NCBI GenBank assembly: GCA_949123685.1
Contig: CASBHZ010000002.1
Span: 1 to 64,000 of the forward strand
Length of the DNA: 64,000 nucleotides
Direction: 5' to 3'
Source: an uncultured Bacteroidales bacterium
Lineage (GTDB): Bacteria > Bacteroidota > Bacteroidia > Bacteroidales > Muribaculaceae
Made by a program: the position numbers and the translations under genes
Shown: one piece after another, positions 18,197-28,800 of the stretch
Position numbering within the stretch: the stretch's first letter is position 1
Layout of the letters: each line of letters opens with the position of its first letter
Notes under the pieces: model-generated
Databases searched by the model: none
What the model was told of the DNA's origin: nothing
The model's input: only the letters and a program-made list of their open reading frames with translations

Positions 18197-20194
18197 CTAA
18201 AATTGCCTCGGATAGATCACGAGAAGGTTGTGACGCATGAAATGGCGACCGAGAAATACTGGCAAGCTTTCCAAGTCAGAACTATAGGAGATGGAGCCTT
18301 TACGCGCCGAAACCACAACCAGCAGGTCATCTTCCTCCACTTTTGAAGAAAGCAGGATGAAGTCATCCCAAGTGTCCATCATCCTGTAATCATGGCGCAC
18401 TTCAAAACCACCATCGTTTATGACATTACGGATAAACTCCGCTGTTGCCGGATAAGAAATAAACACGAGACGAGCCGCCACCTGCGCACCGAGATTAGCC
18501 ACACGCATTACCCACAACTGGAAACCTGTCTCATATTCGGCTTTCTCCGGAACGACAATAACAATCCGGTTTATTGTGTCTACAGGAATAAAACACCGCG
18601 ACATCAGAATCATCTTGTTAGTGGATTTGAGCAATTGCTCAATCATGGCTCCATAGAAAGTATCGACCAAATTTGATTTACGGTGAAGTCCGATCACCAT
18701 CTCCGTAGCTCGTTCCTCATGCCCGACATTAGTAAGTCCTGACACCACATTGAGGTCAAACCTTTCAATCGTCTTTATTTCCACATCCATGCCGTCGGCA
18801 ACAGATACGGCACTCTGCAACGCATTGCGTCCCATCTGCGCAATTTTCGAATCGTCGTTACTGCGCACGAAAAGCGCCGTGATGTGGTTCTTATTCTCGG
18901 GTGCCCTCATAAAAAGCGCAAGCCTCATAATACCTTCTGAAGTGACAGGATTAGCGACAGCCACAACCTGACGTGCATATTCTCCGGGAGCCAGTTCATC
19001 ATGACTCAACTCTTCAGCCGTGATACGCATACGGATCTGTTTACCTGCTTTCTCCGTGATAACAGTGGAGACTATGCAGCATATAAGAATCATGACTACC
19101 GCTCCATTCATTATGTCTTCCGTAAGGAGTCCGTATTGGAAACCGATCATCGTTGCGGCGATCGTAGCCGCAGCTTTACCGGAAGTAAGCCCGAACATCA
19201 GTCGACGGTCGGCACCGTCAAGTCCGAACAGCTTAGCAGCCGCAAATGCGGCTATCCACTTGGTGAATAGCGCCACGCCGGTCATATTCAGCGCAATCCA
19301 TGCCACTCCCCATCCCTTAAAGATAACCCCTACATTTATAAGCATACCCACCCCGATAAGGAAATACGGAATAAAAATGGCATTGCCTACAAATTTTATA
19401 TTCTTCATCAGACCCGAACGTCCGGGAATCATGGGATTCAAGACCAGGCCGGCATAGAAAGCCCCTAATATAGCTTCAAGTCCTATCAGTTGTGCCAAGA
19501 GCGATGCTACAAATACAAGGGCGAGAATGAAGATATATTGAGTGATAGGATCATTGTTATGACCGAACACCCGCCGCGTAAGCCACGGGAAAGAATACCC
19601 GACCACGAGCATATACAGAACCATCAGTATGCCAAGCTTCCACAGCTCGCCCATATCGAACCCGCCATTGACCTTGACAGACACAACCTGAGCCAAGGTA
19701 AGCAACGAAAGCAATACAGCAACAATGGTTCCAAAAACTGCAATCACTGCCGCCGATGCATTAGACAATCCGAACTTACTGACCACCGGATAGGAAATAA
19801 GCGTATGGGAAGCATACATGGAGGCTATGAGCACAGACGTGGTCCAGCTGACCCCGAAAGCACTGTGAGAACCGATTATACCTGCCGCCAAAGGAAGCAC
19901 AAAAGACAACAATCCGAAGATCAATCCTTTTTTTGATGATTTCCGGAGATGGAACATGTCTATCTCCACTGCCGCAAGAAACATTATATAGAGGATACCG
20001 ACTTCTCCGAAAATCTTGAAACTTGTGTCCCGTTCAAGGATATTAAACCCATAGGGACCAATCACAATACCGGCAATTATCATCCCCACTATTGATGGAA
20101 CCTTCAAGGGTCTGAACAACAGCGGTCCAAGAAGAATCACCACAAGCACAACCAAAAATATAGCCACAGGCTGCTGTAACGGGAATGATATCAT
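18197..20194 (-). CDS. Cation:proton antiporter (CPA2 type) with C-terminal universal-stress-protein-like domain
   Basis: About 665 residues from ATG 20194, which leaves a 7-bp gap after tatD; an upstream start at 20239 would overlap tatD by 38 bp and precede the first membrane helix with odd residues. The N-terminal about 390 residues form 12 or so membrane helices with GMIIAGIVIGPYGFNIL, LYIMFLAAVEIDMFHL and LEAILGAFYAGLVLNPMIP, typical of Na+/H+ or K+/H+ exchangers. The cytoplasmic C-terminus (about 420-660) has UspA-like stretches (RLALFMRAPENKNHITALFV, VIGLHRKSNLVDTFYG), suggesting nucleotide- or stress-controlled transport. It is the last gene of a four-gene operon and is convergent with the other antiporter gene. 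Confidence 0.9.
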   Translation of the reverse strand: MISFPLQQPVAIFLVVLVVILLGPLLFRPLKVPSIVGMIIAGIVIGPYGFNILERDTSFKIFGEVGILYIMFLAAVEIDMFHLRKSSKKGLIFGLLSFVLPLAAGIIGSHSAFGVSWTTSVLIASMYASHTLISYPVVSKFGLSNASAAVIAVFGTIVAVLLSLLTLAQVVSVKVNGGFDMGELWKLGILMVLYMLVVGYSFPWLTRRVFGHNNDPITQYIFILALVFVASLLAQLIGLEAILGAFYAGLVLNPMIPGRSGLMKNIKFVGNAIFIPYFLIGVGMLINVGVIFKGWGVAWIALNMTGVALFTKWIAAFAAAKLFGLDGADRRLMFGLTSGKAAATIAATMIGFQYGLLTEDIMNGAVVMILICCIVSTVITEKAGKQIRMRITAEELSHDELAPGEYARQVVAVANPVTSEGIMRLALFMRAPENKNHITALFVRSNDDSKIAQMGRNALQSAVSVADGMDVEIKTIERFDLNVVSGLTNVGHEERATEMVIGLHRKSNLVDTFYGAMIEQLLKSTNKMILMSRCFIPVDTINRIVIVVPEKAEYETGFQLWVMRVANLGAQVAARLVFISYPATAEFIRNVINDGGFEVRHDYRMMDTWDDFILLSSKVEEDDLLVVVSARKGSISYSSDLESLPVFLGRHFMRHNLLVIYPRQF

Positions 20195-20201
20195 GTTTTT
20201 A

Positions 20202-20975
20202 TTAGTTATGTACCTGGAATATTTTCCGGGCGTTAGCATCTGTAATCCGTTCTGTCTCTTCCGGAGTCAACCCCAAGGTAGCGGCAACGCAATCGCGTAT
20301 CAATGGAATATACGAACTTTCATTGCGGGTGCCCCGGTGGGGAGTAGGCGCGAGATAAGGAGCGTCAGTTTCAAGCACAATCCTTTCGATACCGATTTCA
20401 GGCAACGCTTCGCGCAGAGGTTTGGCATTCTTGAATGAAACTACACCGTTTATGCCAAAATAAGGATCACACACTTCCCTTATTTTCCTCACATCTTCTA
20501 TGCCGGATGTAAAGCTATGAAAAATAAGCTGCGGCAGTTGACCCTCCATTCCCTTAATCACCTCTAATGTTTCCTTCACCCCATCGCGACAATGGATAAT
20601 AACCGGAAGGTCATTATCCTGTGCCCATTTAAGCTGACACGCGAATGCCGACTTCTGATCTTCAATATTGGATGAATCCCAATGCAGGTCAATGCCCACT
20701 TCTCCAATAGCGGAAAATCCTCCGGCTGCAAGATGCCTCTCCATGCCCGAAAGCACTTCCCGCCAATCGTTTCCGACTTCTGTAGGATGCAGCCCGAGGG
20801 CAACCTTGGTATTATCCGGAAATTTCCGGTGAAGCTCCATCATTGCGTCATGAGATTCGGGACATACCCCCGGAAAGACCATCAGCGTGACTCCGGATGC
20901 AATAGCCCTCTCCACTGCTGCGGATTCTTCGCCGGCAAAAGCATCCATGTATAGATGAGTATGAGTATCTGTCAT
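20202..20975 (-). CDS. TatD family metal-dependent deoxyribonuclease
   Basis: This 257-residue cytoplasmic protein has the TatD amidohydrolase fold: the N-terminal metal-binding THTHLYMDAF, GLHPTEVGNDW, AIGEVGIDLHWDSS (catalytic Glu), VIIHCRDGVKETLEVI, IFHSFTSG and the C-terminal VLETDAPYLAPTPHRG. TatD enzymes are 3'-5' exonucleases acting on single-stranded and damaged DNA. Its ATG overlaps the stop of the prenyl synthase gene by 4 bp. Confidence 0.94.
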   Translation of the reverse strand: MTDTHTHLYMDAFAGEESAAVERAIASGVTLMVFPGVCPESHDAMMELHRKFPDNTKVALGLHPTEVGNDWREVLSGMERHLAAGGFSAIGEVGIDLHWDSSNIEDQKSAFACQLKWAQDNDLPVIIHCRDGVKETLEVIKGMEGQLPQLIFHSFTSGIEDVRKIREVCDPYFGINGVVSFKNAKPLREALPEIGIERIVLETDAPYLAPTPHRGTRNESSYIPLIRDCVAATLGLTPEETERITDANARKIFQVHN

Positions 20976-21940
20976 TTCTTACGCCCTGTAAGTTTATCAA
21001 GAAGTTTCTTGTATTGTTCTTTATTATCTTCGCTGATATTAACTTTCTTAAGCGCCGCAAGAGCCTTGGAACTATAATGGGCGATCTCTTTGCGACACAA
21101 CTCTGATATACCCATCTTTTCATAAAGTCTGGTCACCACTTTTATTTTGGTGTCTCCAGCCGGAAGCTTTATTGCCTCACGGAGTGCAAGCCCTTCCGCG
21201 CCATTATCGGCAAGGGCACTGAGCATCAAGAAAGATTTCTTGTTGTTATTGATATCCCCTCCGATAGGTTTTCCGAAAGTGGTGGAATCACCGAACACAT
21301 CCAGCCAGTCATCCTGAATCTGGAAAGCCACGCCAAGCATCATTCCATATTCATACATCCGCGCCGCGTCTTCATCTGCAGCACCGCCGATCACGGCGCC
21401 GATCATTGCGGAAGCACCGATCAAGGCTCCGGTCTTATCCATGATCATGCGGATATAATCATCGATTGTCTCGTCATCACGGGTCTCAAAATCCATATCA
21501 AGACACTGCCCTTCATACACCCTTACAGCCATTGCATTGAATGCGTCAAGCACTTTACGCAAATCTTTGTCGGGAACGTCAGAAATAAGCTGAGTTGCAA
21601 GTGTAAGCATCGTATCGCCGGAAAGTATCGCCGTATTCACATCCCACTTGGCATGAACCGACGGTCTGCCGCGACGAGTATCCGAATTGTCCATCACGTC
21701 ATCATGAAGCAACGTGAAATTATGATACATCTCGATACCTACCGCTGGACGGAAAGCAGCCTCGGCATTGTCACCGAAAGCATCTGCCGTCATCAGCATC
21801 AACGCAGGGCGAAGTCTTTTTCCACCTGCAGAAAGAGCGTAAGATATAGGTTCGTAGAGAGAAGCAAGAACGCCACCGGGAAGTTCCAGTTCACGCAATG
21901 ATTTCTCTACTAAAGCTGAATATTCAGAAAAAGTTTTCAT
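20972..21940 (-). CDS. Polyprenyl (probably short-chain) diphosphate synthase
   Basis: This 322-residue protein is a trans-isoprenyl diphosphate synthase. It has GGKRLRPALMLM, the first Asp-rich motif LLHDDVMDNSDTRRGRPSVH (DDxxD at about 80-84) and the second FQIQDDWLDVFGD (about 210-214), both needed to bind Mg2+ and the allylic diphosphate. It condenses IPP onto DMAPP/GPP/FPP in the cytoplasm, feeding quinone or undecaprenyl lipid synthesis. Product length cannot be fixed by eye; overall length resembles FPP/GGPP synthases. It overlaps the upstream lipoprotein gene by one base (TAATG) and tatD by four. Confidence 0.93.
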   Translation of the reverse strand: MKTFSEYSALVEKSLRELELPGGVLASLYEPISYALSAGGKRLRPALMLMTADAFGDNAEAAFRPAVGIEMYHNFTLLHDDVMDNSDTRRGRPSVHAKWDVNTAILSGDTMLTLATQLISDVPDKDLRKVLDAFNAMAVRVYEGQCLDMDFETRDDETIDDYIRMIMDKTGALIGASAMIGAVIGGAADEDAARMYEYGMMLGVAFQIQDDWLDVFGDSTTFGKPIGGDINNNKKSFLMLSALADNGAEGLALREAIKLPAGDTKIKVVTRLYEKMGISELCRKEIAHYSSKALAALKKVNISEDNKEQYKKLLDKLTGRKK

Positions 21941-22530
21941 TATTCGTAATTGATAAATTTATCGTATATTGCTTTAGGCATATCCTTCCCCTTGTCTGCT
22001 TCAAGAACAGTCTTGAAACCAATTAGGAATCTTTCATATGTAGTGCTGTCGCCGCCACACGCAGTCTTAAAAGCCTTGAGTTCCTTCTCTACATCCCCTA
22101 CAGATAGATTCTTTTCACGTATCGACTGCATATATTCCAACCCTAATTGCAAACCCAGTCCCTGAGGGTCGACAACACCCGCCATGGCATACATGCGCAT
22201 CTTGTCGGCAAGAGGGAGGGAAGCTACAAAACTGTCATATTCATCGCCAAAGCTATCAAGATCCTTGCCGTTATACTTCTCATATGCATAGCTCGTTGCA
22301 ATACCAAGACTTTCGATACGCACACCCTCAATCTGACCGAGAGCGGCACGACAAATAAAACGGGCTACAGAATCCGGAGTCGTGTTTTTCATTACATAAG
22401 ACACACGTGCCGTATCTGCAAGCTCGTTAAAATTAGCCGGGAAACCTCCGCCGGTGTCTTCTTTGCCTCCCTTGCAGCCTGAGAGGGAGACAATCGTTAA
22501 AAAAGCGACAATCAAAAAATACCTTGTCAT
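21940..22530 (-). CDS. Lipoprotein of unknown function heading the prenyl synthase operon
   Basis: This 196-residue protein has a lipoprotein signal peptide with lipobox SLSGC (Cys19). The mature part is helical, with no motif I recognise (FICRAALGQIEGVRIESLGI, KMRMYAMAGVVDPQGLGLQLG). Its stop codon overlaps the ATG of the polyprenyl synthase gene, so it is the first gene of the operon. A promoter match lies 18 bases upstream. Homologues adjacent to prenyl synthase genes would suggest an envelope-lipid link, but that is speculation. Confidence 0.75.
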   Translation of the reverse strand: MTRYFLIVAFLTIVSLSGCKGGKEDTGGGFPANFNELADTARVSYVMKNTTPDSVARFICRAALGQIEGVRIESLGIATSYAYEKYNGKDLDSFGDEYDSFVASLPLADKMRMYAMAGVVDPQGLGLQLGLEYMQSIREKNLSVGDVEKELKAFKTACGGDSTTYERFLIGFKTVLEADKGKDMPKAIYDKFINYE

Positions 22531-22547
22531 AATACTTAAATTTAACG

Positions 22548-22555
22548 CAAAAGTA
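22548..22555 (-). promoter_or_regulatory. Bacteroidetes -7 promoter element for the prenyl synthase operon
   Basis: The minus strand reads TACTTTTG, an exact TAnnTTTG match, 18 bases before the lipoprotein start codon. It gives a 5' UTR of roughly 10 bases for the four-gene operon ending in the antiporter. Confidence 0.55.
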
Positions 22556-22672
22556 ATAAAAAAACAGCAAAAAATTATGTCATTTCAGAGAAAAGCATTA
22601 ACTTCGCGCTGTGATTTCAAAAAATCATTTGAATTAAGATTTAGAACGAATCAATTCAATACATAATTTAAT

Positions 22673-22760
22673 GGAGTGATGCTCGAGTGGCTGAAGAGGC
22701 ACGCCTGGAAAGCGTGTATACGCCAAAAGCGTATCGCGAGTTCGAATCTCGCTCACTCCG
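22673..22760 (+). tRNA. tRNA-Ser (anticodon GGA)
   Basis: The 88-nt sequence folds as a class II tRNA. The 7-bp acceptor stem is GGAGTGA with TCACTCC, followed by discriminator G. The anticodon loop CTGGAAA has anticodon GGA, a long variable arm (GTGTATACGCCAAAAGCGTATC) follows, and the T loop is TTCGAAT. CCA is not encoded. It reads serine codons UCC and UCU. Confidence 0.96.
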
Positions 22761-22774
22761 CAAAATTAACTGAA

Positions 22775-22808
22775 ATCCCGCAAGCAGATTTGCTTGCGGG
22801 ATTTTTTG
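22775..22808 (+). terminator. Rho-independent terminator of tRNA-Ser
   Basis: A perfect 12-bp stem (ATCCCGCAAGCA with TGCTTGCGGGAT) with a GATT loop runs into six T, 14 bases after the tRNA. Confidence 0.92.
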
Positions 22809-22964
22809 ACATAAATATAAATACAGACAAAACAACACTATTAGCTTCAAGTGAGGATAACGATTTAACGAAAATAACTAAAATAAAGGAATCATGTCTG
22901 AAAAAAGAGAAATTAAGACTGATAGAGAAATTAAATCAGGGACTTGGAATCTCGCTCCTTTATT

Positions 22965-24566
22965 TTAGAAACCTTTCCAATTGTCTTTCCAATAACGGTT
23001 GTTGAGCTCGTCCCACCGCAGGATCGTGGCACCAAAAAAGTCGCGCGTATAATCGGTCAGCAATGCCGAAGCCTCCTCTACATTCCCTTTCGCCATAAGG
23101 TCACAATATAGCTTCTCTATCATGGGCATTTCCCTCATCCCCTTTTTAAGGAAACAATCACGTGCCGGCTCCATAGTTTTTCGAGCTTCTCCCCAACGGA
23201 CAGTAGCCATGCGGTTAGGTTCACGGAAATGCTGTAACGCGGCATCCTGCCTTGGTCTATGCTGACCGCACACTTTCAGCATCTCCGGGACATCGGTGAC
23301 TCCTGCGAAAACAGGAAAGCGGGGTGACTGCCCCGGATTGTCAAGACATATCCAAGCAACTCCGCCAACGGCATCGGGCAACCAGTCTCGGCATTGAATT
23401 ATAGTGGAATATGCACACCACGACACGCTGACAGTGCGGATATTATGCATCGTGCTGTCGCCCATTGCTTCATACACGGCAATCTCGTCGGGACGCATCC
23501 ACGGATTAGCAAAATCGCTTACTACCGAATCCGGCACCTCTACTCCTGCGCCCTCTTTCTTAACCTTGTTCTTCACTTTAAGACGGCCACTCAGATTCAG
23601 ATCCGTACCTTCATAATAAGAACCCAGCAATCGTGCCACATCTTCCACAGAAACCTTCTTTTCGGGTTTAACGCTAAGAGGAAGTTCCGGCATATCGTCA
23701 GTAAATCCGGCATTAGGTGCGAGTTGCTGCATTATGAATAGTTCCCTGACACTATAGTTCTTGGGTTCGTTGAAATAATTGCCACCGCTATATGCCTTCC
23801 AGAAGGAAAATTCTTCTTTCCCATCCCAGAGACCTAACTTTTTAGCAACATCCTTCACATTGTCAGAAGCCATATAGTTGTCAGGATCATTAAAATTGAT
23901 CTTACCGATACGGCTTACATTGGCGGAGACAGCAACGTGATCATCCGGTATGCGCACAGCAGCCCACACTCCCCCCTTTTTCTTTTTACCCTCCCCTTGA
24001 ACCTCAAAGATCCATACTTCTTTAGGATCTGCAATCGTCAGACACTCACCGGAATCACCATATCCATATTTCTTTATGAGTTCACCCATCAGTTTTATTG
24101 CATCACGCGCTGTTGAGCACCTTTCGAGTGCAATCCTCTGCAATTCTTCAATCATGAACATGCCTTCGGGATTACGTAGGGTGTCACGGCCGGAATAGGT
24201 AGTTTCACCCATCGCGAGCTGGCGCTCGTTCAGACACGGATAGGCAGTGTCAAGGAAGCGATAGGTATGACGCGCTTGCGGGATGCTGCCACGCTCTTTC
24301 ATACCGTCCATACTGCCGGGATATTCAGTATGCATCCTACCTTCATAGACACTCACTAACGTGTCTCGGGGATAGTCTTTAGGAGCAACCGACTGCATCC
24401 ATGTGCGATACCATGAATCACAGGTGTGACTCGTTATAACGGAGCCGTCTGCCGAAGCGCTCTTGCCTACCATTATACTCGTACATGCATCTTTTTCACT
24501 TTGTCCGCAAACTGCGAAACACGACAAAGCCAATATTGATAAAGCCAATAGATTTTTAATGTTCAT
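22965..24566 (-). CDS. C69 family dipeptidase
   Basis: This 533-residue exported protein has a signal peptide (about 1-20) directly followed by the family N-terminus ACTSIMVGKSASADGSVITS, where Cys28 is the expected N-terminal nucleophile of this Ntn-fold family. Other conserved segments are ECLTIADPKEVWIFEV, VAVSANVSRIGKI, NYSVRELFIMQQLAPN and GGVAWICLDNPGQSPRFP. Members cleave dipeptides, releasing amino acids from peptide breakdown, probably in the periplasm here. It lies 47 bp downstream of the RND efflux operon on the same strand and could be read through from it, though a functional link is not obvious. Confidence 0.92.
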   Translation of the reverse strand: MNIKNLLALSILALSCFAVCGQSEKDACTSIMVGKSASADGSVITSHTCDSWYRTWMQSVAPKDYPRDTLVSVYEGRMHTEYPGSMDGMKERGSIPQARHTYRFLDTAYPCLNERQLAMGETTYSGRDTLRNPEGMFMIEELQRIALERCSTARDAIKLMGELIKKYGYGDSGECLTIADPKEVWIFEVQGEGKKKKGGVWAAVRIPDDHVAVSANVSRIGKINFNDPDNYMASDNVKDVAKKLGLWDGKEEFSFWKAYSGGNYFNEPKNYSVRELFIMQQLAPNAGFTDDMPELPLSVKPEKKVSVEDVARLLGSYYEGTDLNLSGRLKVKNKVKKEGAGVEVPDSVVSDFANPWMRPDEIAVYEAMGDSTMHNIRTVSVSWCAYSTIIQCRDWLPDAVGGVAWICLDNPGQSPRFPVFAGVTDVPEMLKVCGQHRPRQDAALQHFREPNRMATVRWGEARKTMEPARDCFLKKGMREMPMIEKLYCDLMAKGNVEEASALLTDYTRDFFGATILRWDELNNRYWKDNWKGF

Positions 24567-24613
24567 AAAGCCGAGGTTACTATTTAGAAACTGTTTAAGA
24601 AGCTGTTTAAAAA

Positions 24614-25852
24614 TTACAAACGATATGCATACAATTCAGCGAGAGCAAGATACAGGTCGCGTCTCGTCTGCATCAGTTTCTCATAAGAATTGAAATAGAA
24701 CTCAAGTTCAAGAAGATAATCGAGTAATGACAATTCTCCCCCTTTGAATGATTTATACAAGAGGTCGTCATTACTATTCCGCGAAAATACTGTTTCATAT
24801 CGGGAAATATTGCCTTTCAGCTCGTTAGCCTGCTCAAACAGGAAACGCAACCTGCTGTAATAGCGCATTCTCGCATCATCCATCCCCTGTTCAGCCGCCG
24901 CCACTTCAGCACGTGCATGCTTAACCCTGTTACGATTTTCCCAAAGAGGGATGCTCACGCCTATCTTCACTCCCTGATAACCTTCATCAGGGGTAAACTC
25001 ACCAGCGTAGCCAACAGAAAACTTTGGAAGCCCCATTGCTTTGGAAACCCCTACCCCTTTCTTGGCAACCTCAATTTCCTGACGGAGATAACCGAAAGCC
25101 GGATTAGCCGCTTCCGCCTCCATTGCCCATTGATTAAAATCCGAAGGCATATGAATCAAAGAAGTGTATGCCGTGTCATTGATTTCTATTGGATTGCCTC
25201 CATTAAGTAATGTCAGCTGCGATATAAGATGCTTCCTGTCGAGATTCACTGATTTCAGATCATTCTCAATATTCGTAAGGTTGAGTGCCGCCTTATTATA
25301 TTCAATCTGAGTGGCATCGCCCGCTTTCAGTTTCTTGGCATATGCCTCTTCTATACCTTTAGCGTTTTCCAACTGACGCGAATAAAGTGCTGCCAATGCA
25401 TTGTTATAAACCAATTCAATGCAATACTGCTCTGCCGTGAGAAGCAGGTCCATACGCTGTGACTTCAACTGCCAGTCTGCCGACAAGTCCTGTGCATCGG
25501 CAAGTTTCCCTTTCTTGGAATAGAGGGTAGGAAAATCGAAACTCTGACTAATGCCTATATCTTTTCTTGCCCCTCCATAAATACCGGGAAGATAGCCGAG
25601 TTCAACTTCAGGATTTTCAGGAGCCAGACCGGTACGGTTACCGATCTTCTGCGCTTCGGCGCGGCGTGAATAGGTAGCCAATGTGGTGCTATTGCGCTCT
25701 ATCTCTTTGAGGACCATAGCAAACTGCCCGTTCCCTCCGACCTGTGCAGATAGCGGCAAACCGATAAATATGAACACAAGCATTAACATACCGGATAATC
25801 CATATTCAACCCTTTTCACCCTAATATATCTCCTTATATCAATTCTTTTCAT
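24614..25852 (-). CDS. TolC/CusC-like outer-membrane efflux protein
   Basis: This 412-residue protein has a signal peptide (hydrophobic GMLMLVFIFIGLPLSAQ, about 21-37) and two outer-membrane-efflux repeats of long amphipathic helices (TLATYSRRAEAQKIGNR, NAKGIEEAYAKKLKAGDATQ, ARAEVAAAEQGMDDARM). The strand segment PKFSVGYAGEFTPDEGYQGV is typical. It forms the trimeric exit duct that links the RND pump and adaptor across the periplasm. It overlaps the RND pump gene by 14 bp and is the third gene of the tripartite system. It is somewhat short for the family. Confidence 0.9.
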   Translation of the reverse strand: MKRIDIRRYIRVKRVEYGLSGMLMLVFIFIGLPLSAQVGGNGQFAMVLKEIERNSTTLATYSRRAEAQKIGNRTGLAPENPEVELGYLPGIYGGARKDIGISQSFDFPTLYSKKGKLADAQDLSADWQLKSQRMDLLLTAEQYCIELVYNNALAALYSRQLENAKGIEEAYAKKLKAGDATQIEYNKAALNLTNIENDLKSVNLDRKHLISQLTLLNGGNPIEINDTAYTSLIHMPSDFNQWAMEAEAANPAFGYLRQEIEVAKKGVGVSKAMGLPKFSVGYAGEFTPDEGYQGVKIGVSIPLWENRNRVKHARAEVAAAEQGMDDARMRYYSRLRFLFEQANELKGNISRYETVFSRNSNDDLLYKSFKGGELSLLDYLLELEFYFNSYEKLMQTRRDLYLALAELYAYRL

Positions 25853-28800
25853 TTTTCTTCATTTTTCTTTCCACAAACCATTTATAAACAATAGGCATCA
25901 CATAGATATTGAGCAAAGTAGATGTAAGCAATCCACCAAGCACAACCACAGCCATGGGACTCTGAATCTCATTGCCCGATTTATCTCCGTTGAATACCAA
26001 CGGAATCAGGGCAAGAGCCGATGTCAATGCCGTCATAAGGATAGGGTTCAACCTGTCGATAGAACCATGCAAAACGGTTTCATTAATTGTCTTTCCTTCC
26101 TTTATCAGTCTTTGATATTTGGAAATCAACAATATACCGTTACGTGTTGCTATACCGAAGAGGGTAATAAATCCTATTATCACCGGAATGCTTACCACTC
26201 CAGATGTAAAATAGACAGCCAAAACACCTCCTACAAGTGCAAAAGGCAGGTTAAGCAACACTATTGCCGCAAGAGAAACATTCTTAAATTCGCTATAAAG
26301 CAACAGGAAGATCACCATCAAAGCAAACACGGTAGTGAAAAAGAGCGTGCGTGACGCATTCTTCGCGCTCTCGAACTGTCCTCCGTATTCAATCCGGTAT
26401 CCTTCGGGCAACTTGATGTTAGCATCCACAGCCTTGCGTATGTCTTCCACAACACTCACGACATCCCGCCCCGAGACATTAGCGGAAACGACCAATTTTC
26501 TCTGCACGTTCTCGCGGGATATTGAATTTGGACCTCCGGCTGAAACAATATCCGCGACCTCCTCCAATGGCACCTTCCTGCCATTGCCGGTATCTATCAA
26601 TGCCTTCTTGACACCCTCTATATCTTCAGTATAATTCTTGTCAAGGCGAAGCACTATATCAAATTTGCGCTGCCCTTCATACATGTCTCCTATCTTATCT
26701 CCAGAAAAAGCCCGCTCCACGAACTTATGAAACTCATCCATCGTGATTCCATATTTCGCCAAAGCATCACGATTCGCACGGATCTGCAACTGGGGCGTCT
26801 CCACTTGCTGCTCTACACTGACATCAACTGCTCCGGGAATCTCGTCAATATATCCTTTGATGCTATTGCCGATCATATACATCCGGCTCAGATCCGTGCC
26901 GAAAATCTTAATAGCTATACTCGCACGCGTTCCCGTAAGCATATGGTCAATACGGTGCCCCAGCGGCTGACCGATGGTGGCAGCGATTCCTGGAATCTTG
27001 GCAAGACGACTCCGCATATCATCAAAAACCTCATCACGGCTGCGGTCTTTCAGATTAAACTGCACATCAATCTCCGCCCCGTTTGTGGCTTGGGAATGCT
27101 CGTCGAGTTCTCCCCGCCCGGTGCGGCGCGCAGTGGCGGTAACTTCGGGCACCTCAAGCAACGCTTCCTCCATCATCTTCCCGAGTTTATCATTGACTTC
27201 AAGCGACACTCCCGGTTTTGCAACAGCCGAAATGGTAGCTGAACCCTCGTTGAAATCCGGCAAGAAGCTACTTCCCATGGTCATAAAAAGACCGATAGTG
27301 ACAACAAAAACAACAACGGTACCTATAGCTACAGACTTGCCATGAGCCAACACCCAGCCAAGAGATTTAAAATAAGCTGACGACAGCTTTCTTGACACCC
27401 AGCTCTCTTTCTCGTTTTTCGAAAGATACCTGTCTCCGGAAAGCATCATGCGGCAAAGCAACGGAGTCACGGTCATTGCCACTATCAAAGACATGAACAG
27501 CGCCACGATATATGCGATTCCAAGCGGCTTGAGCATCCTGCCCTCCATTCCGGTAAGGAAGAACAGCGGGATGAAGGCAACCATGATAATGAATGTTGCA
27601 TTCAATATAGACGACCGGATTTCTTTCGACGCCTCGTAGACCACTTTCATCACAGGAAGACGATCCTCCTTAGGCAAGGCATGATTCATCCTAAGCCGTT
27701 TATAGACATTCTCCACATCTATGATCGCGTCGTCAACAAGCGAGCCGATGGCTATGCACATTCCTCCTAGTGTCATGGTGTTGATGTTCATCCCCATCAA
27801 ATAAAGGATTATACAGCTTCCAAGCAGCGACAATGGTATCGCTATAACCGATATAAGGGTTGTTCTCACACTCGCGAGAAAGACAAAAAGGATAAGCACC
27901 GCGAAAATTGCGCCTTCGATAAGCGAACGACCCACATTATTCACTGAAGCCTCTATAAAATCAGCCTGACGGAATATTTTGGTATCCATCCTCACGTCTG
28001 ACGGAAGTGACTTCTTGATTGCCTCAAGGTTCTCCTCAATCTGCTCTGTAACTTCAAGGGTATTGATATTGGGTTGCTTGGACACGGACAGAATGACTGC
28101 CGGCTTACCGTTTTGCGAAGCATTACCCATCCTGACAGCGGCTCCGGTCTTAACTTCGGCAACATCTGAAAGAACCACAGGTTTGCCGTTGCGGGTTTTC
28201 ACAAGAGTGCTTCCAAGGGTTTCAAGATCAGTGGTGCGTCCCATTCCTCGCAAGGCATACTCGTTACCATAATCTCGGATCACCCCTCCCACAGAATTGA
28301 CACTGAAATATTTGCCCACCTCTTCAAGCTCCGACATGGTCACTCCGTAGAAATCCATCTTCTGAGGATCGGCAAGGATCTGGTATTGCTTCAGTTCTCC
28401 TCCGATATTGGTTACCTGCGACACACCGCCCGTGGCGAGAATAGCTGGTTTTATAACCCAGTCGGCGAGCGTGCGCAGCTCCATCATTGATGTTGTGTCG
28501 GCTTGAAGTCCGATAAAAAGGATCTCTCCCATCACGCTCGACTGGGGGGCAAGAGTAGGGGTGATACCTTCCGGCAACGATTCGCCGAGAGCCACCATCT
28601 TCTCCGACACGATCTGTCGAGCCTTGAATATATCTGTGCCCCAGTCAAATTCCACCCATACAAAAGAGTTACCCTGCAATGATGCAGAACGGACACGACG
28701 CACATCTGTGGCACCGTTAACTGCCGTTTCTATAGGGAAGGTAACAAGCCTCTCAACCTCTTCCGACGCCATGCCGTGAGCATCTGTCATTATCACGACC

